Shown here piece by piece: positions 1-12,361 of a stretch of 64,000 bases of DNA. A model generated the notes under the pieces. That model did no database searches. It was given only the letters and a program-made list of their open reading frames with translations, and was not told the DNA's origin. The stretch is from Ophiodon elongatus (taxonomy: Eukaryota > Chordata > Actinopteri > Perciformes > Hexagrammidae): positions 164,001-228,000 of the forward strand of contig JACSYO010001864.1 in assembly GCA_016806645.1 (NCBI GenBank), read 5' to 3'. The translations under genes were made by a program, and so were the position numbers. Positions within the stretch are counted from its first letter, which is position 1; every line of letters begins with the position of its first letter.

Positions 1-484
1 AATGAGAGCAATGCAGCATCCAAAACTAGGGAATAAACAGACAAGGAATACTTGTCAACAATATGTAACATAGCTTTAAGAATATATAATTACACATGTG
101 ACAAATTCTTATACGGAAGTATTCACATGCACCCTCATACAACGGTTTGCATGATATCTTTTGAGATGTTATTTTCTTTGCGTTTTTCTACCAAAGTCCA
201 GCAACACGAGCAATCAGTGCGCCTGCAGTGCAGAACCTGTGCAACAAAACTATTTGGTAAGGTTTAGTATAAGGTGTGATTTGGATTAAAATAACTCCGA
301 GTGTGTTTTTGTTTTTAGTACGGAAGCTGTGTGACAAATAAGTCAACATTGACATCTGGTTTCACACGGTACGCTAACAGCGGTCTCCTGGATGAAAGTC
401 TAGTGGTTCTAAACCTGAGCGGTCATCAGGCAGAGGTCCAGAATTAGATCCAGGTCCGGTGAGTGTGTCTTCAGATGCTGTGGT

Positions 485-565
485 CCTGCTCTCTGGAATG
501 AGCTGACCACAACTCTGTACACATTCAAAAGCAGCCTTTCTTATTCTCCCAGGCTTATTACTTAA
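485..565 (+). mobile_element. LINE (L2-like) ORF C-terminal remnant
   Basis: The + strand reads PALWNELTTTLYTFKSSL and ends at a TAA. This resembles the conserved C-terminal end of L2-like LINE ORFs in fish (pattern LWN-x-L ... FKS-x-LKT). Related endings occur in this window near 27.1, 33.6 and 48.2 kb. Only about 80 bp is recognisable, so it is an old 5'-truncated fragment. The family assignment is by motif only. Confidence 0.4.
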
Positions 566-570
566 ATACT

Positions 571-651
571 GTGTGTGCGTGCGTGTGTGTGCATGTGCGT
601 GCGTGTGCGTGCGTGTGCGTGCGTGTGCGTGCGTGTGCGTGTGTGTGTGTG
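571..651 (+). repeat. TG-rich microsatellite (GTGCGTGT units)
   Basis: About 80 bp of alternating GTGTGC/GTGCGT units. It explains the Cys-Val repeat reading frame found here, which is not a gene. Confidence 0.9.
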
Positions 652-2556
652 TATAATTTTGTGTGGTTGGATGTATGCTTGTGTATATATCTTTATGTTG
701 TTTTTGCTACCTATGTTCTTATGATTATGGCTATCCAATATTTTTATATTTTGACTTTAGATACAAAGCAGTTCGAGTTAATATATAAATAACATTGCCA
801 TTATACTATGTTGCCTGTCCTGGCTGCAGGATGATGCGGATTACATATGAATTGATTGAGATATAAAAAATGATAGGGCATTACTTCCATAGGTACTTAC
901 AGTGAACAGCCTGGAGCGTTCGTTATTGATCATAAACATACATGTCATTCACAAACGGTTTGTAACTGAATAAATGTATTCAAATCTCATGAAGACATAT
1001 AAAAAATGATGCTATCTATTTCTACACCAATAATGGATGTTTAAAGAGTTATAGCTGCTTATTAATAAACACTTAAAAATATCCGTATATGTGTCTGCAA
1101 CCATGTCATAATGGGTCGAAAAAAATGTAAACACTCCTTATAAATATTAAGTATGGCGGATTAAGAAAGTGTTACCAAACTTGCTGTTAATGTTAATAAA
1201 GCGGTCTAACATCATAAAGGGCAAACTAAACAACAACCTCTGACCTCCCAGAAGGGACAACTCAAAGCAAAACTTAAGTGAAAGTGAGGATTCCAATGCC
1301 TCTGGAACAATCCGTCATCATGAGTGGGCTTTAAAACCACCAGCTCTACAAAAAGCTGAATTCAGAAACTGTAAGCACAACACAGTCTCTCCTCCTTAAG
1401 CTACTTGAGTTGCCCTTGAGTAACTTATTCAAACCCAAGAGACTAAAAGTCTGAAGACTTTTTGTTCTGGACAGAACCTGTGTTTATGTATGAAATGTGA
1501 CCTCTCGCTGCCTATTTAATTATTAGGCAAATCAGTGTTTGTGTTCTTAAACTAGCTATTTTGAATATGATGCAATTACATTTTTGTTGGTGTCCTCCCC
1601 ACATAGAGACAAACTGAAAACCCTACAAACACTGTTAATGTCTCCCTGTCTGTCAGCTGTGGCAAAATGCGCTGTATACTGCACAAATGAAGCATGTGAA
1701 GTTGTGGGAAATTGTGTATTCATTTTTGGTTTTCAGAGAAGTGTGAACAATGGAAACGGGTGACTGAGCTTTATCCTGAAAGAACATAGGTTTAAATGAT
1801 CAGACTCAACTCTTTCTCAACATCTTTGTCATCACCCCTATGATCATCAGCAACAATAACAAGTTTGGTCTCAGTAATGCAAAGCTCGTTATAGTGTCCA
1901 AGCAGTTATACCAGAGGTATAAAGCGCAGTTATACCAGTGGCTCTCTCAGCAGTCCCTGCAGTGTGGACTCTGTCCTGCCATGGAAACCGACAGTTATTT
2001 GCTTTAATTTGCAACAGAATAGCGCGTGGTGTATAGTGACTGTTAGGGAATGTTCTATTTGGTCTTCTCCCGGCCTGTTTAAGTGATAAAAGTGTCATTA
2101 TTTAGCCCCTGAAGCAGAGGGGAGAGTGCAAACAAGACTGTATGACCCTCTGTCAAGAGCCTCCGTTCTTCAGAAGCTCATTAAGGGCCTCCAGGAGGAC
2201 AGCGCATCAATTGGCAGGGTCCTCCGGCTTCCTCTCGGCCTTTTTAAGCCTCTCTCCTCGGATTCACCCCACTCACCGGCCGACTAAAGTTAGAAATGGA
2301 CTCAATTTAGAGCTAAAGGGGACATGAAAGCTGTTGTGCTGTGAGGAGGCACAGGCGACTTATTAAAACAGCAGGAAAGGTCCTTGGACTTGAGCCAAAT
2401 AGGATCTCACCCTGTCGTGCTCTGACCGGATTTGGAGACATTTGGACTTTTTGAGATGCTCCTCTGTTTTGTTTTCTCGGTCTGCTGAATGAGTTCAACC
2501 AGTCCTGAAAGCTTTGATTGGCGTCACTTTTACGCTTGACTGAAGAGCAGACAGGC

Positions 2557-2564
2557 TATAAAAG
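2557..2564 (+). promoter_or_regulatory. TATA box of ferd3l
   Basis: TATAAAAG in GC flanks lies about 50 bp upstream of the ferd3l start codon. With the usual 25-30 bp spacing, transcription would start near 2585-2590, giving a 5' UTR of only about 20 nt. The start site is inferred from spacing. Confidence 0.7.
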
Positions 2565-2608
2565 TGTCGTATTCTCCGTGAGACCGCTGTTTGGGACTGA
2601 ATGTGGAG

Positions 2609-3070
2609 ATGCAAGACCGCTTAGTTGACTCCACGTTAATAGATTTTGTCAGTGACATGAACCTGATGGAGTTTCCGCAAAAGTGCACGTTGGGAACAAA
2701 ACAGCCGCTGGATAGTGACGCATCCAGCCCGGACAACCAGACGCGGCTGAGCGACTCGCCCTGGAGCGACCTGGAAGACGAGTTGCACTCTGCGGACATC
2801 TGCGCCGTGATGGGCGCGCCGAGGTACTACAGCCGCGGGGCGCACGGGCATCACAGCAAGTCCAAGCGGAGGAGGATCATCACCGTGGTCCAGCGGCAGG
2901 CGGCCAATGTGCGGGAAAGGAAGCGGATGTTTAGCCTGAACGAGGCGTTTGATGAACTGAGGAGGAAAGTTCCTACATTCGCCTACGAGAAGAGACTATC
3001 CCGTATCGACACTCTCCGTCTGGCCATCGTCTACATCTCCTTCATGACGGACCTGCTGGAGAACACCTGA
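2609..3070 (+). CDS. ferd3l: Fer3-like bHLH transcription factor
   Basis: A single-exon frame of 153 aa starting MQDRLVDST. The bHLH domain covers about residues 90-148: a basic region with QRQAANVRERKRMFSLN, first helix EAFDELRRKVPTF, a loop with the Ser-Arg-Ile-Asp hinge, and second helix LRLAIVYISFMTDLL. It carries the Fer3/N-twist signature and is not an atonal or twist sequence. Family members bind E-boxes as dimers with E proteins and act, often as repressors, in neural and floor-plate development. The N-terminal half is acidic with Ser/Asp runs, followed by a basic stretch SKSKRRR before the bHLH. The ATG at 2609 was chosen as the first in-frame ATG, with a purine at -3 and close to the TATA box. 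A short out-of-frame ORF (2601-2624) overlaps it. The next gene, about 2.1 kb downstream on the same strand, is twist1, an arrangement also known in mammals. Confidence 0.93.
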   Translation: MQDRLVDSTLIDFVSDMNLMEFPQKCTLGTKQPLDSDASSPDNQTRLSDSPWSDLEDELHSADICAVMGAPRYYSRGAHGHHSKSKRRRIITVVQRQAANVRERKRMFSLNEAFDELRRKVPTFAYEKRLSRIDTLRLAIVYISFMTDLLENT

Positions 3071-3422
3071 GTCAGAATAGTCCCATATGAACTTTATTCC
3101 GTGGAGATTGTATTGAGTTTAATACTGAACTGTTCGAGCTGATGAACTATTCAAAATGTACATTCATGTCATCTTTATCCAAACTGTGATGTGGGTCAAT
3201 TTCTGAAATCTGGAAAACCAACATATATTTGAAACTATACAGACGTTTTTCTTGACAACGTTTCAAATATGCTGCTCATACAGAAAAGTATAGCAATTAC
3301 ATCAGAATAATATTTTGCCAATGACATAAATTATTAGACGTGACCTAAACAAGCCGAGAGCACCTCCTCTAAATATTTGACTTAATATATGTGACTTAAG
3401 ATATGTTCTGCCTTAAAATAAA
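3071..3422 (+). terminator. ferd3l 3' UTR and poly(A) signal
   Basis: AT-rich sequence follows the stop codon. The first clear AATAAA hexamer is at 3417-3422 and would give a 3' UTR of about 370 nt. Site use is inferred. Confidence 0.5.
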
Positions 3423-3669
3423 TCTGTATACTACAATAATATGTGTTCTTTTCTCTACATTTAATTTGAACTAGGACAATATAGGATAATATGCTTAAGT
3501 CAATGCCCTGACAGTTTTATGACCCCAAATCATTTTTGTTTGTATTATACGGCTGCATTCAATGCTATTTTAAAAGTGTTGATGTTTTAAACAGTAACGC
3601 TTAACTTCTAACCTTGTAGGATATGCTGCATATACATTTTAGGGAGGTTTCTATGCTTGACTGAAGCTC

Positions 3670-3839
3670 CAGGTGTTATTTCAGCGTTGTTTCAGCACCT
3701 TGGAGAGCGACACAGTCTCACCTGGCCTGATGCAGACGTTGATCAGGTGTGATTGAGTGCAGCTTTCCCTCAAAAGAAAGTGAGAACAAATTGAAATTTG
3801 TATTGGCCTTTTTAAAAGCCGTATCAACCCTGTCACGTG
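3670..3839 (+). promoter_or_regulatory. E-box cluster between ferd3l and twist1
   Basis: Three CAGGTG/CACCTG motifs (3670-3675, 3719-3724, 3744-3749) lie within 80 bp, with a CACGTG at 3834-3839. CAGGTG sites bind bHLH dimers and Snail/ZEB factors. Placement between two bHLH genes suggests a cis-element, but the motif is short and function is unproven. Confidence 0.35.
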
Positions 3840-4161
3840 CAAATGAGTAAAGATTCAGCAGATTAGAATCTAAAGCTCACTGCGTGACGCTGGATGTTAT
3901 CTTTAGCACTGAGGTGTGAATTGAGTCTGCTCCGGGAGATCCAGGCCCGAAAGGCGCTTGTGGAGGTTAAGGGACCGGACCATGCAGGACTGCTGCGGAC
4001 CTCCTCGACAGAGGCGAGGCCTCCCTTTGGATAATTCACACCACAGACCACCTCCAAAAGTTGCCAGATCTAGTTTCAACCACATGTAGAGGTATCCCTG
4101 CTGGATTTTGATATTGTATCGTGGTAAGCCCCAGAGCTGGGTGGTCATGTGTGCGTGTTTA

Positions 4162-4163
<2 letters not shown>

Positions 4164-4224
<61 letters not shown>
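4164..4224 (+). repeat. (CT)n microsatellite
   Basis: About 30 uninterrupted CT repeats, a polypyrimidine tract on the + strand about 0.8 kb upstream of the twist1 TATA box. Such tracts can form triplex (H-)DNA. Confidence 0.95.
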
Positions 4225-4228
<4 letters not shown>

Positions 4229-4979
4229 TACCTAGTCCATCTTTATCACCTCCAGTGTTTGCATTGCGCTCCAGCGGTACACCGCCTTTAGCGGCCCCGC
4301 TGTGAGCACGGTTCCGCCCTAAGAGCTCCCTGGGTCGGTCCGTCTTTTAAACCTGAGCCGCGGTGTCCAGATCCCTGCGGGAGTCAGACCCATTTAAGCG
4401 CATACCTCAACGCGGGGCCGCTGACGGGAAAATAAACACCTCGGTCTGCTTATACGAGCGGAGACCTCCTGCTGTGACAACCTCCTGTGTTTCAGTAGGT
4501 CTGATATCTTTCACCGCCACCACTGCTCCAATCTCAAGCAGTGTCTAGACCTGTACGGGGAGACTTGAGGCCTCCAACAGACACCAGGCTGTGTGGGAAT
4601 TTCTATCATATTCTCTGTTACTTTGATTTAATTGCAATAGGAGAAGGTAAACGGAAGTCCATGCATATTGAAGTATATTAGCAACGTTTAAAAATAAGTT
4701 GGAAAACGGCAAAAGAATTAGCCCTATTGTTCAAATTGTATTATATAGACATTACACAGAGAGTTGCTCTGTTTGATTTATAATAAATCAAAGAGGGAGA
4801 GACAGCAATATACAATTGTTCTTGCACAAATCTACACCTGTGACTCAATTACACCGCACGCCCCTTTACACCCCCTTGAGCAATCTTTTGTAAAGCAGCC
4901 TTAAGGAGTCTTAAACAAAATGTTTGATATTGTAGCTAGAACTCTCCTTCCCCTGCAGTATTATGTTACACCCCTCCTC

Positions 4980-5031
4980 ACCCAATCACAGCGCTCCCCA
5001 AAAACCTCCTGCCCGCTATACCCGCTATAAG
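4980..5031 (+). promoter_or_regulatory. twist1 core promoter (CCAAT and TATA)
   Basis: An ACCCAATCAC CCAAT box begins at about 4979, and a TATAAGAG TATA box starts at 5026 in a CG-rich context about 180 bp before the start codon. A start site near 5055 is expected by spacing. Confidence 0.6.
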
Positions 5032-5205
5032 AGCCCCGGTCGTCCCAGTCTAGCAGACACCTCTCCCTCTCCGTATTGCCCACTCCCCTTCGCAGGCCAC
5101 ACTTCTTGTTACCTGTCGTATTTGTTGATGTTGTATCCAGTTCGTTGAATTTGGGTCAGGGGTTATTACGCTCCTACGGACCATAGAAACGGTTTGGAAG
5201 AGACT

Positions 5206-5754
5206 ATGCGGGAAGAGGACTCCTCCCCAATGGACAGTGCAGGGAACAGCGAGGAGGAGACCGACCATCAGATGCCGCGCAGAGGCGCAAGGAAGCGGCG
5301 GGCGACAAGGAGGCGCGCGGACGACGAGGAGGAGGGGGACATGGAGAGTCCGAGCCCCGGGGAGAAGAAATGCAGAAAGAGTTGCGACGGCGGTGGCGGC
5401 AGCGCCGGGAGCGGTGACAGCGAAGCCAGCAGCAGCCCCGCGCCCTCCTTCGATGACCTACACACACAGCGCGTGATGGCCAACATCCGCGAGCGGCAAC
5501 GGACTCAGTCCCTCAACGAGGCATTCACGTCGTTACGTAAGATCATTCCCACCCTCCCGTCGGACAAACTCAGCAAGATCCAGACGCTGAAGCTGGCGGC
5601 CCGGTACATCGACTTCCTGTGCCAAGTTCTGCAGAGCGATGAGCTGGATGCGCGAGGGACCAGCTGCAGCTACGTGGCGCACGAGCGCCTGAGCTACGCG
5701 TTCTCGGTCTGGAGAATGGGGGGCTCGTGGTCCCTGTCTACAACGACACACTAG
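5206..5754 (+). CDS. twist1: Twist-family bHLH transcription factor
   Basis: A 182 aa single coding exon beginning MREEDSSPMD. The N-terminus is acidic with an arginine-rich nuclear localisation region (RRGARKRRATRRR, about residues 25-38), followed by a Gly/Ser/Ala-rich linker. The bHLH domain (about residues 88-145) starts at THTQRVMANIRERQRTQSLN-type sequence and includes KIIPTLPSDKLSKIQTLKLA. The Twist-type C-terminal WR motif follows. Twist1 governs cranial mesoderm, neural crest and epithelial-mesenchymal transition. The sequence differs from the vertebrate consensus: MANI for MANV, AFTSLRK for AFAALRK, and a C-terminus WRMGGSWSLSTTTH where WRMEGAWSMSASH is usual. Assignment to twist1 rests on linkage to ferd3l and snx13. 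I cannot decide between the fish a and b copies. The ATG was chosen as the first in-frame ATG; upstream in-frame codons lack one. Confidence 0.9.
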   Translation: MREEDSSPMDSAGNSEEETDHQMPRRGARKRRATRRRADDEEEGDMESPSPGEKKCRKSCDGGGGSAGSGDSEASSSPAPSFDDLHTQRVMANIRERQRTQSLNEAFTSLRKIIPTLPSDKLSKIQTLKLAARYIDFLCQVLQSDELDARGTSCSYVAHERLSYAFSVWRMGGSWSLSTTTH

Positions 5755-6719
5755 CAGGGCTGCTGTGGATGGTACAGAAAGGTAAGATGAGTGACTTTCT
5801 CTATTCATCCTGCAGGGAGACGAGCTGTGCCAAAATGCACATTTTACGCACAACCACCTGAATGAAAAATAGTTGTAATGTTCCAATAAACTTTCGCTGC
5901 AATATTTGTATGGCATAAACCACTCCTAAAATGCATTAAGTATGTATCCTACTGAAAGGAGTGTGCGTCGCTCTAGACTGAATTGAAATATTACGCACAT
6001 GATTTGTAAGACAGCCACAACATTTCACCATCTACCTTAAACTTAATCTACCTTAAACTTAAGATACTGCAATTTACAAAGTGGGAAATATGCTTTTTTT
6101 TCTGAATACATAGAGATGTTTACATTGCTTATGGCTACCTCATAGGTCACAACCAGATTACACCGCTGTAAAAACAGCCTACCGTCAGTCTTAAAACCAG
6201 AGTTCGACAAACAATTCTATGTATTGAATTTTTTTCTTAATCAGATTTACATTTCTTTCACAGATTGTCCAGACTGAAGAACCAGTGGATCTGATGGACT
6301 GAAACAGGTTTAACACAGCTGAGGGGCCAGGTGCTGTGCTTCAGACCTCAGAGGAGAGGGGCCTTTTAATATTTCCCGTTGCAAGAACTGAAATGTTTGC
6401 AAAGGAGCACTTAGGACAGACAGGACGGATATGAAGAAAGAAAGACCACTGCGACTATGAATGTTGTAAAAACAAAATGAGCTCTGAGGAACTGCTCTGT
6501 TTTGAAACATGAGAGAAAAATGACAATTCATTCCACATTCCCTGTGACAATGTTTCACAGCAAATTAAGTATTTTGTATTTATTTTTCTACACAGACTCG
6601 AATTTCCTTTTCCCCACTCAAATAAAGGTTATTTATTTTTGGGATATCACAGAATGCTGAATGGATCAGGAGTCTGCACATTTTGAGTGTTGTAAATATT
6701 TGCAAATATCTTGAATAAA
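5755..6719 (+). other. twist1 3' UTR with intron
   Basis: A GTAAGA donor follows 27 nt after the stop codon and a TTTCACAG acceptor ends the intron at 5782-6263. A non-coding second exon follows, with AATAAA signals at 6621-6626 and 6714-6719. Twist genes characteristically carry one intron in the 3' UTR, so this supports the gene call. Confidence 0.75.
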
Positions 6720-8703
6720 AGAAATGAAAGTATCATTCGTACCTTTCCATTGTCTTGATATATATTATAGGCTTCAATTTCACCTCTATAACATGAGTCT
6801 GAATTACAAAAGTAATAAAACAAGGGTGGTTACCTGACACACAGAATTGTTTTAAATACTTGGCATTTTTGGTAACAAACTCATGTCCCATAGCCTCAGT
6901 ACTTTGAGCCAATGTAGAAAGTTTATTTTCATTGTTTGTTGCTGAATCTCCAGTTAACTACTAAACCACAGAGGAGGGGGCAAAAGAAAACATCTTCTAC
7001 CCGTGGCTTAGTCTGTAGTGATTTCTTGAGCTCAGGGATCTGGGGAAGCCATAATTAGCCGGTGGTCTGTTTGAACAGCGTGAATGGAGAGCTGTGGGAG
7101 GCATGCATGATATTCCCAGATGTCCTCCAAGCCACAGGTCAGCATGGGAGTCTCCTGCAGGTGCTACAGCAGCTACCCCAAGAGCTCTAACAGATATAAG
7201 GGGTGGATGCGGGTCATAAAGCAAACTGAATAGCCTGTGTGGTTACATAACTGATGAAAAAGTAGTTATTCACATATGAACACCATGATCAAAACAACAA
7301 AGATGTACCATAGGAAAACAAAATAATCTCAAAAGGTATGATTTTTAACTTATTTGTTATTAAATCATTCCTAAATATTCCAAATAATTATTAGATATAC
7401 AGCAGGTTACATTGAAATGATGATGCATCCAGGTTGTGCCACAAAAACAAATTCTTCCTGAAACAATATGCATAAAACTACCTCTAGAAATTGAGCAAGT
7501 ATAAGGATTTCTTCATTAGGTACAATCAATCAACAATCACACACATGAACCAAACCTATCAACTTGCAGAAAACAAGTCTTCTTGAGCCAAACTCAATTA
7601 CTTAATCATCAATTGAGCATTCACACCCTTCCTGTCAAAGATATCTCTACATGTATAAATACAATTATCAATGCATTTTCTGGACTAAAATATTTTCTGA
7701 GATGTATTCAGGGAATGTAGGACTAGATGGGTCCCCATGGCCTTTACTTGCCAAAAGTTTCCTTTCCAGTAAATTTCCCGTGATAAATGCTTAAAGACGA
7801 CACAGTTCCTACAGGAATTGGCTACTACAGGAGTACTTGGAGCTGTCACAGATGAAAGATACTGAGAAACACTTCATAGTGCGTTCCATATCTCTCCATA
7901 GGGTTGTTGAGCGATGATTATGGGAGCATTACTGTGTTTTTGCTTCGCGAGTTGCGTGCGGAAGGTAAAGCCATCAGCCCTGACCCGAGGTCCTCGCCTG
8001 CCATCGGGGGGAATCGATTCCCACCCTTAGATCACCGTGGCCGTGTTATCTTAAACTTGAGGCTGTTGCTCTGACACGGAGGAATGTCACCTCTGAGGCT
8101 TCGAAGCACACGCTCACACAAACACACACATATATAGGTTATACACACACCAATGGAGATTTCTCACGCCTACCAAACAGGGAAATACATTCCACAGAGA
8201 GAGAGAGGTGAAAGAGCGACTCAGCTCCTGCCGCCCTTTGATGTTTGAAGGTAATGGGATGACCGCTTGTTATCTGCGTGAAGGCATCTGGCTCTCTGGT
8301 TATAAGTGTGCTATGATAAACTCTTTGATGACTGACACACTCTCTCTCTCTCCCGCTCATTAATCACAGTTTATATCTCCTTGCTATGGGCTTGCAGTCT
8401 ACACTGATCTAAGAGTCAAAGGTGCAGGCCTGTGTTTGTTTTAGTAATACCAGGAGCTGTAAATCTTTGTAAGAATGGGTTCCTCACACTTCTACATATA
8501 GACAGTTGGTCCATCATGTTGTTTGTTGGCTCGTTTAAACTAGCAGAGTTCTTCCTGTCTTAGCTCTCCTTTTACCTAATTCAGCTTGATGTTTCCCTCA
8601 TTTCCATTTCTCTCTAGAGTTCTCCCTTTACGGGGTAACACGAGCTGGTTAACATTAAACCTCAACAACACAAAAAGACAGTGGGAGAGCAAGCTGGACT
8701 GAG

Positions 8704-8711
8704 ACACACAC

Positions 8712-8766
<55 letters not shown>
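8704..8766 (+). repeat. (CA)n microsatellite
   Basis: About 31 CA units with one CG interruption near the start. Confidence 0.95.
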
Positions 8767-8767
<1 letters not shown>

Positions 8768-9616
8768 GAGGAGAGAGAGAGACTAGATTTGCAAGCCTGG
8801 TTTCCATTAGTGCTAATTATCTGTGTTTCATCTCAACCTGAAGCATTTATAGTGTGTGTGTTTGTTAAGGTGTAACTGTATATATGTATGCGTGTGTGCA
8901 TTGGGGTTTCTTTTTATTTGTATTCTGCTGCTTTTGACTCATGAATCGCAAATCAAGACAATCTGAGGACATTCTCTGAAATACTGCTTTGCATTTCACT
9001 GCAACCCCCATCTCCACTGCTATGTAGCAGAAATTGTGAGTCTAATACGTTTGTTGTGATGCTGTATTGAAACAAGTAATGCAGAAACATAAAAAAAAAT
9101 ATTTGGTCCAAAATTTCTCGCTCAAAGACAGGGTTGTTAATCTTCTTCAAAACAATATTTTGTTGAAATTCTCATTACATCCTGAAGGCAACCAATGAAT
9201 AGAATGCTCCGTCAGAAAAAGAAAAAAGACACGGTATCTGTGGCTGTCATAGGACTGTAAAAAGCCTGTCCAATCATTTCATTTGGCCCGTATGTAAAGA
9301 TTGGAAGGGCTACCTGCCTGTCTTCCTGCACCTATTCTGCCCATTGTTCGTCACTAGAGTCTTCCACAAGCAAATGTATCAATGTTCATTGTTTACAATC
9401 ATTATGATATTTTTATGTTAATATTGATCATCTTGTGGGAGTGGTCTTGAAGAGAGGACTGAAGGGACGACCGTCAGTATTGCCAAGTTGTCTAGTGCTG
9501 CTAGCTATTCATTTGAAAAGAATTGGTAACACTGGGCTGGGTTTATCAGTTGGATACGTTTTAAAATCTAGCGTACTCATCCTAATTTCTCAAGATTACC
9601 AAACCTATGTTTAAAA

Positions 9617-9900
9617 CACAATTCAACGGGCTTTATTGGCATGACATTTGATATGTGTCACCAAAGCACAATTACAGTTATGAAATACAATTAATAAAAT
9701 AAACAAAAACAAAATAAAGAACAGAATGAGAAGAAATACAGTGACTAACAATATTATAGAATATAATTAAAATAAACAATCAAATAGGTAAATTAAATGA
9801 AATTATGTATATACAAGTAAACGTAAGTAAAGGAGATGATGGTGGTAATCAGAAAATTGTACAAGTAGATCTGACTAGTTGTTTCTTTTGTTGTGGCAGG
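9617..9900 (-). mobile_element. Possible LINE 3' end, antisense
   Basis: On the - strand this reads as an AT-rich tail ending with CCAATAAAGCCCGTTGAA. I recognise it as the kind of 3' end repeated widely in fish genomes. No coding part remains. A repeat search is needed to name it. Confidence 0.35.
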
Positions 9901-11228
9901 AAGTGACGTATTTAGCAGCCAACACTGCACATTCTGTCTTCTTATTCATTTCAGAAATCAGGGTAATTCTTTTCAAATTTTGGGAAGAATTCCCTCCTGA
10001 TGTTTCTGTAGTTCTAACATTGTGTTATAAAATGTAATTCTGTCTCTACAGCTCCCTCATCTTGATGGCAGCACAGCCTGTCCTCTCACAATGCTGTCAA
10101 ATTATATCATTATTATTTCATGTTTACCGTATATTTATTATGAAATACGTACAGCGTCCTAAGGGTCACACTGGGTCTTTATGTGTCAAGTCTACATTAA
10201 AGACGGGGGTGTTGTTTCAAAGAAGTGGAAATCACTGGCGTACCCCTTTAATGGCACACAGCCTCCTTAGTTAAAATTTGCAGTGAAGTAAAAAAAATGA
10301 GCATTTTGCAGGGAGCTTTGGGAAAGCAAGCAGGAAGGAATAGAGTGACAGAGGAGTGACAGATAGGAAGTGAGGGCAAAGCAGCCGAGTAACATAATGA
10401 GCGCTCACACATTCCCTGAGGTCGGTGCCAACTGCACCCATCACTCCTGACCTGCGACCTCTCAAAACGACCCCGTCCCCAGACTACAGGGACCCCCAGC
10501 TGGACCACGAGCCACCAGATTCACGTCGACAAAGCATCCACTCAGTTCACTAATACCTCTCAGATGGATGGACAGAAGAGTACAGAGAGACGGGGGACGG
10601 ATGGTGGGGAGAAACATGTCAGCATTTCAAAATGAACGTACAAGTGAGAAAAAGAGGAAGCAGCTCAAGAAAAGGGGGCAGGAAGGAGGGAACAAACTTA
10701 TATGAATCCTCTCAGCGCTCCTGCCCGAGGCTGTTTATCTTTCAGATTGAGTTAAGCGCAAGCCTCTTATAACTCTCCACATACCAGACAATATCACAGT
10801 GACCCCGTTTTACGAATATAAACATACGGGCTTTATCAAAGACCAGCATGGCTCATTCAAACACATCGGCTCTTTCTCCTAACTTAATTAACCTCGCCTT
10901 ATACAAAGTTCCTTTATTGGATTTGGAGTTTTCTAATTCTGGCTTTAAATGGGGAACTTTAGGGGTTCTGTTGATGGAGATTGAGTGGCTTTCTCCATGT
11001 TTACCTTATAAAACCACAGTGGTCTCTTATCATGCATACGTCTATGGACTATCAGTGTGGAAAAGCCTGAGGTCACGCACAACACACTGTGTGTTTTTTC
11101 GACAGAGAGAGGCCATTGTTTGAATGAACATAGGTCCATTCACAATGATGGGAGTGTGGCTGTCAGTGGGGAAATGTATGTTTCCTTGTTGTGTTAATAG
11201 GAGAGAGAATTGTCCTGACTCTGCCCAA

Positions 11229-11262
11229 ACACACAGACACACACACACACATACACACTCAG
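11229..11262 (+). repeat. (CA)n microsatellite, short and interrupted
   Basis: About 16 CA units with an AT interruption, roughly 120 bp upstream of a longer CA tract. Confidence 0.8.
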
Positions 11263-11375
11263 TGTTGCATCATCCTGGATTATATAAAGTTTGAGCTTTT
11301 CTCTGTTGAAAGCAATAACCAGAGCAGAGCCGTAGTTTACTGGTGTTCTGAGCGCCCCTGTCATGAGCAAGTATG

Positions 11376-11381
<6 letters not shown>

Positions 11382-11451
<70 letters not shown>
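11382..11451 (+). repeat. (CA)n microsatellite
   Basis: About 35 CA units with one TA interruption. It produces poly-Cys-Val and poly-Thr-His frames that are not genes. Confidence 0.95.
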
Positions 11452-11452
<1 letters not shown>

Positions 11453-12286
11453 GGGTAAAGTTAGGGATGACTTGGCAGTAAAAGCGACTCCAGCCTTAGT
11501 GTTGGTCTAAGGGGAGCTGTGCTGGGAGAGAAATAGACGTTGAAATCTTCAGCCTTCCCTCTGGTGTTCACTGTCGGGTGGTCGCTCTCTTTCTTTCGCC
11601 ACCTTCTTTATTTCTCTGTCTTCAGTATTTCTCTCATGACTTTGAGGTGGTCTGTCTTGGTTCTATCTTTCCATCATCCCAAATCTCTCTCTTCATTGTA
11701 CTCTCTCCTCTTATCTATCGTATAATCTCCTTTACTTTGTTTAATATCTCCCCTCTCTCATTTCCTCCTCTCCCTCCTCTTTTCCCCTTTTTGTTTACCT
11801 CCACACACAAATACAAAAACACTCATCATGCTTCACTATTTACTCAGTGCCGTTCGCCAAAAGAGTGTGTGCAGCGCCAGAATGTGTGAGTGTACACATT
11901 GGAGGAAAACCAAGCCGAGACGAAAAAAAAGTTGCCGGGACTGTAAGAAAACAAAGTCTTGCTGATGCAGTGATTATCGCTGGCCTGCATTTTTCAAGCC
12001 AATTGTCCTCTGAATCAGTGTGTGTGTTTGAGATTTTTCTTTACTTGGCAAAAAGTTAAAAAATGTAACATTCTAATTGCTCCTCTGACTGTTTCTTTCT
12101 GCCTGTTTCGCCCTTTCTTCTCCCTCAGAAGGTGTTGGTTGTGTGATTTTATAAGCCTGGCGTTTGGTGTCACATGAACCGTTAGCTTGTTTTTTTTTCA
12201 GGTCCTGTAAAACAGACCTAAATGCCTCATAACTCTCTTTCCCTGGCTGCTTGGTGATGGTTAGTGCCAACTTCTAAAGTCTCTCT

Positions 12287-12289
<3 letters not shown>

Positions 12290-12361
<72 letters not shown>

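Larger units (their letters stand above)
1..2556. other. Intergenic sequence upstream of ferd3l
   Basis: No credible gene is visible. The stretch holds a short LINE-like coding remnant near 485-565 and a TG-rich microsatellite at 571-651. The rest is AT-rich, apparently unique sequence with only short chance reading frames. Distal regulatory elements for ferd3l could lie here, but nothing in the sequence proves one. Confidence 0.6.
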
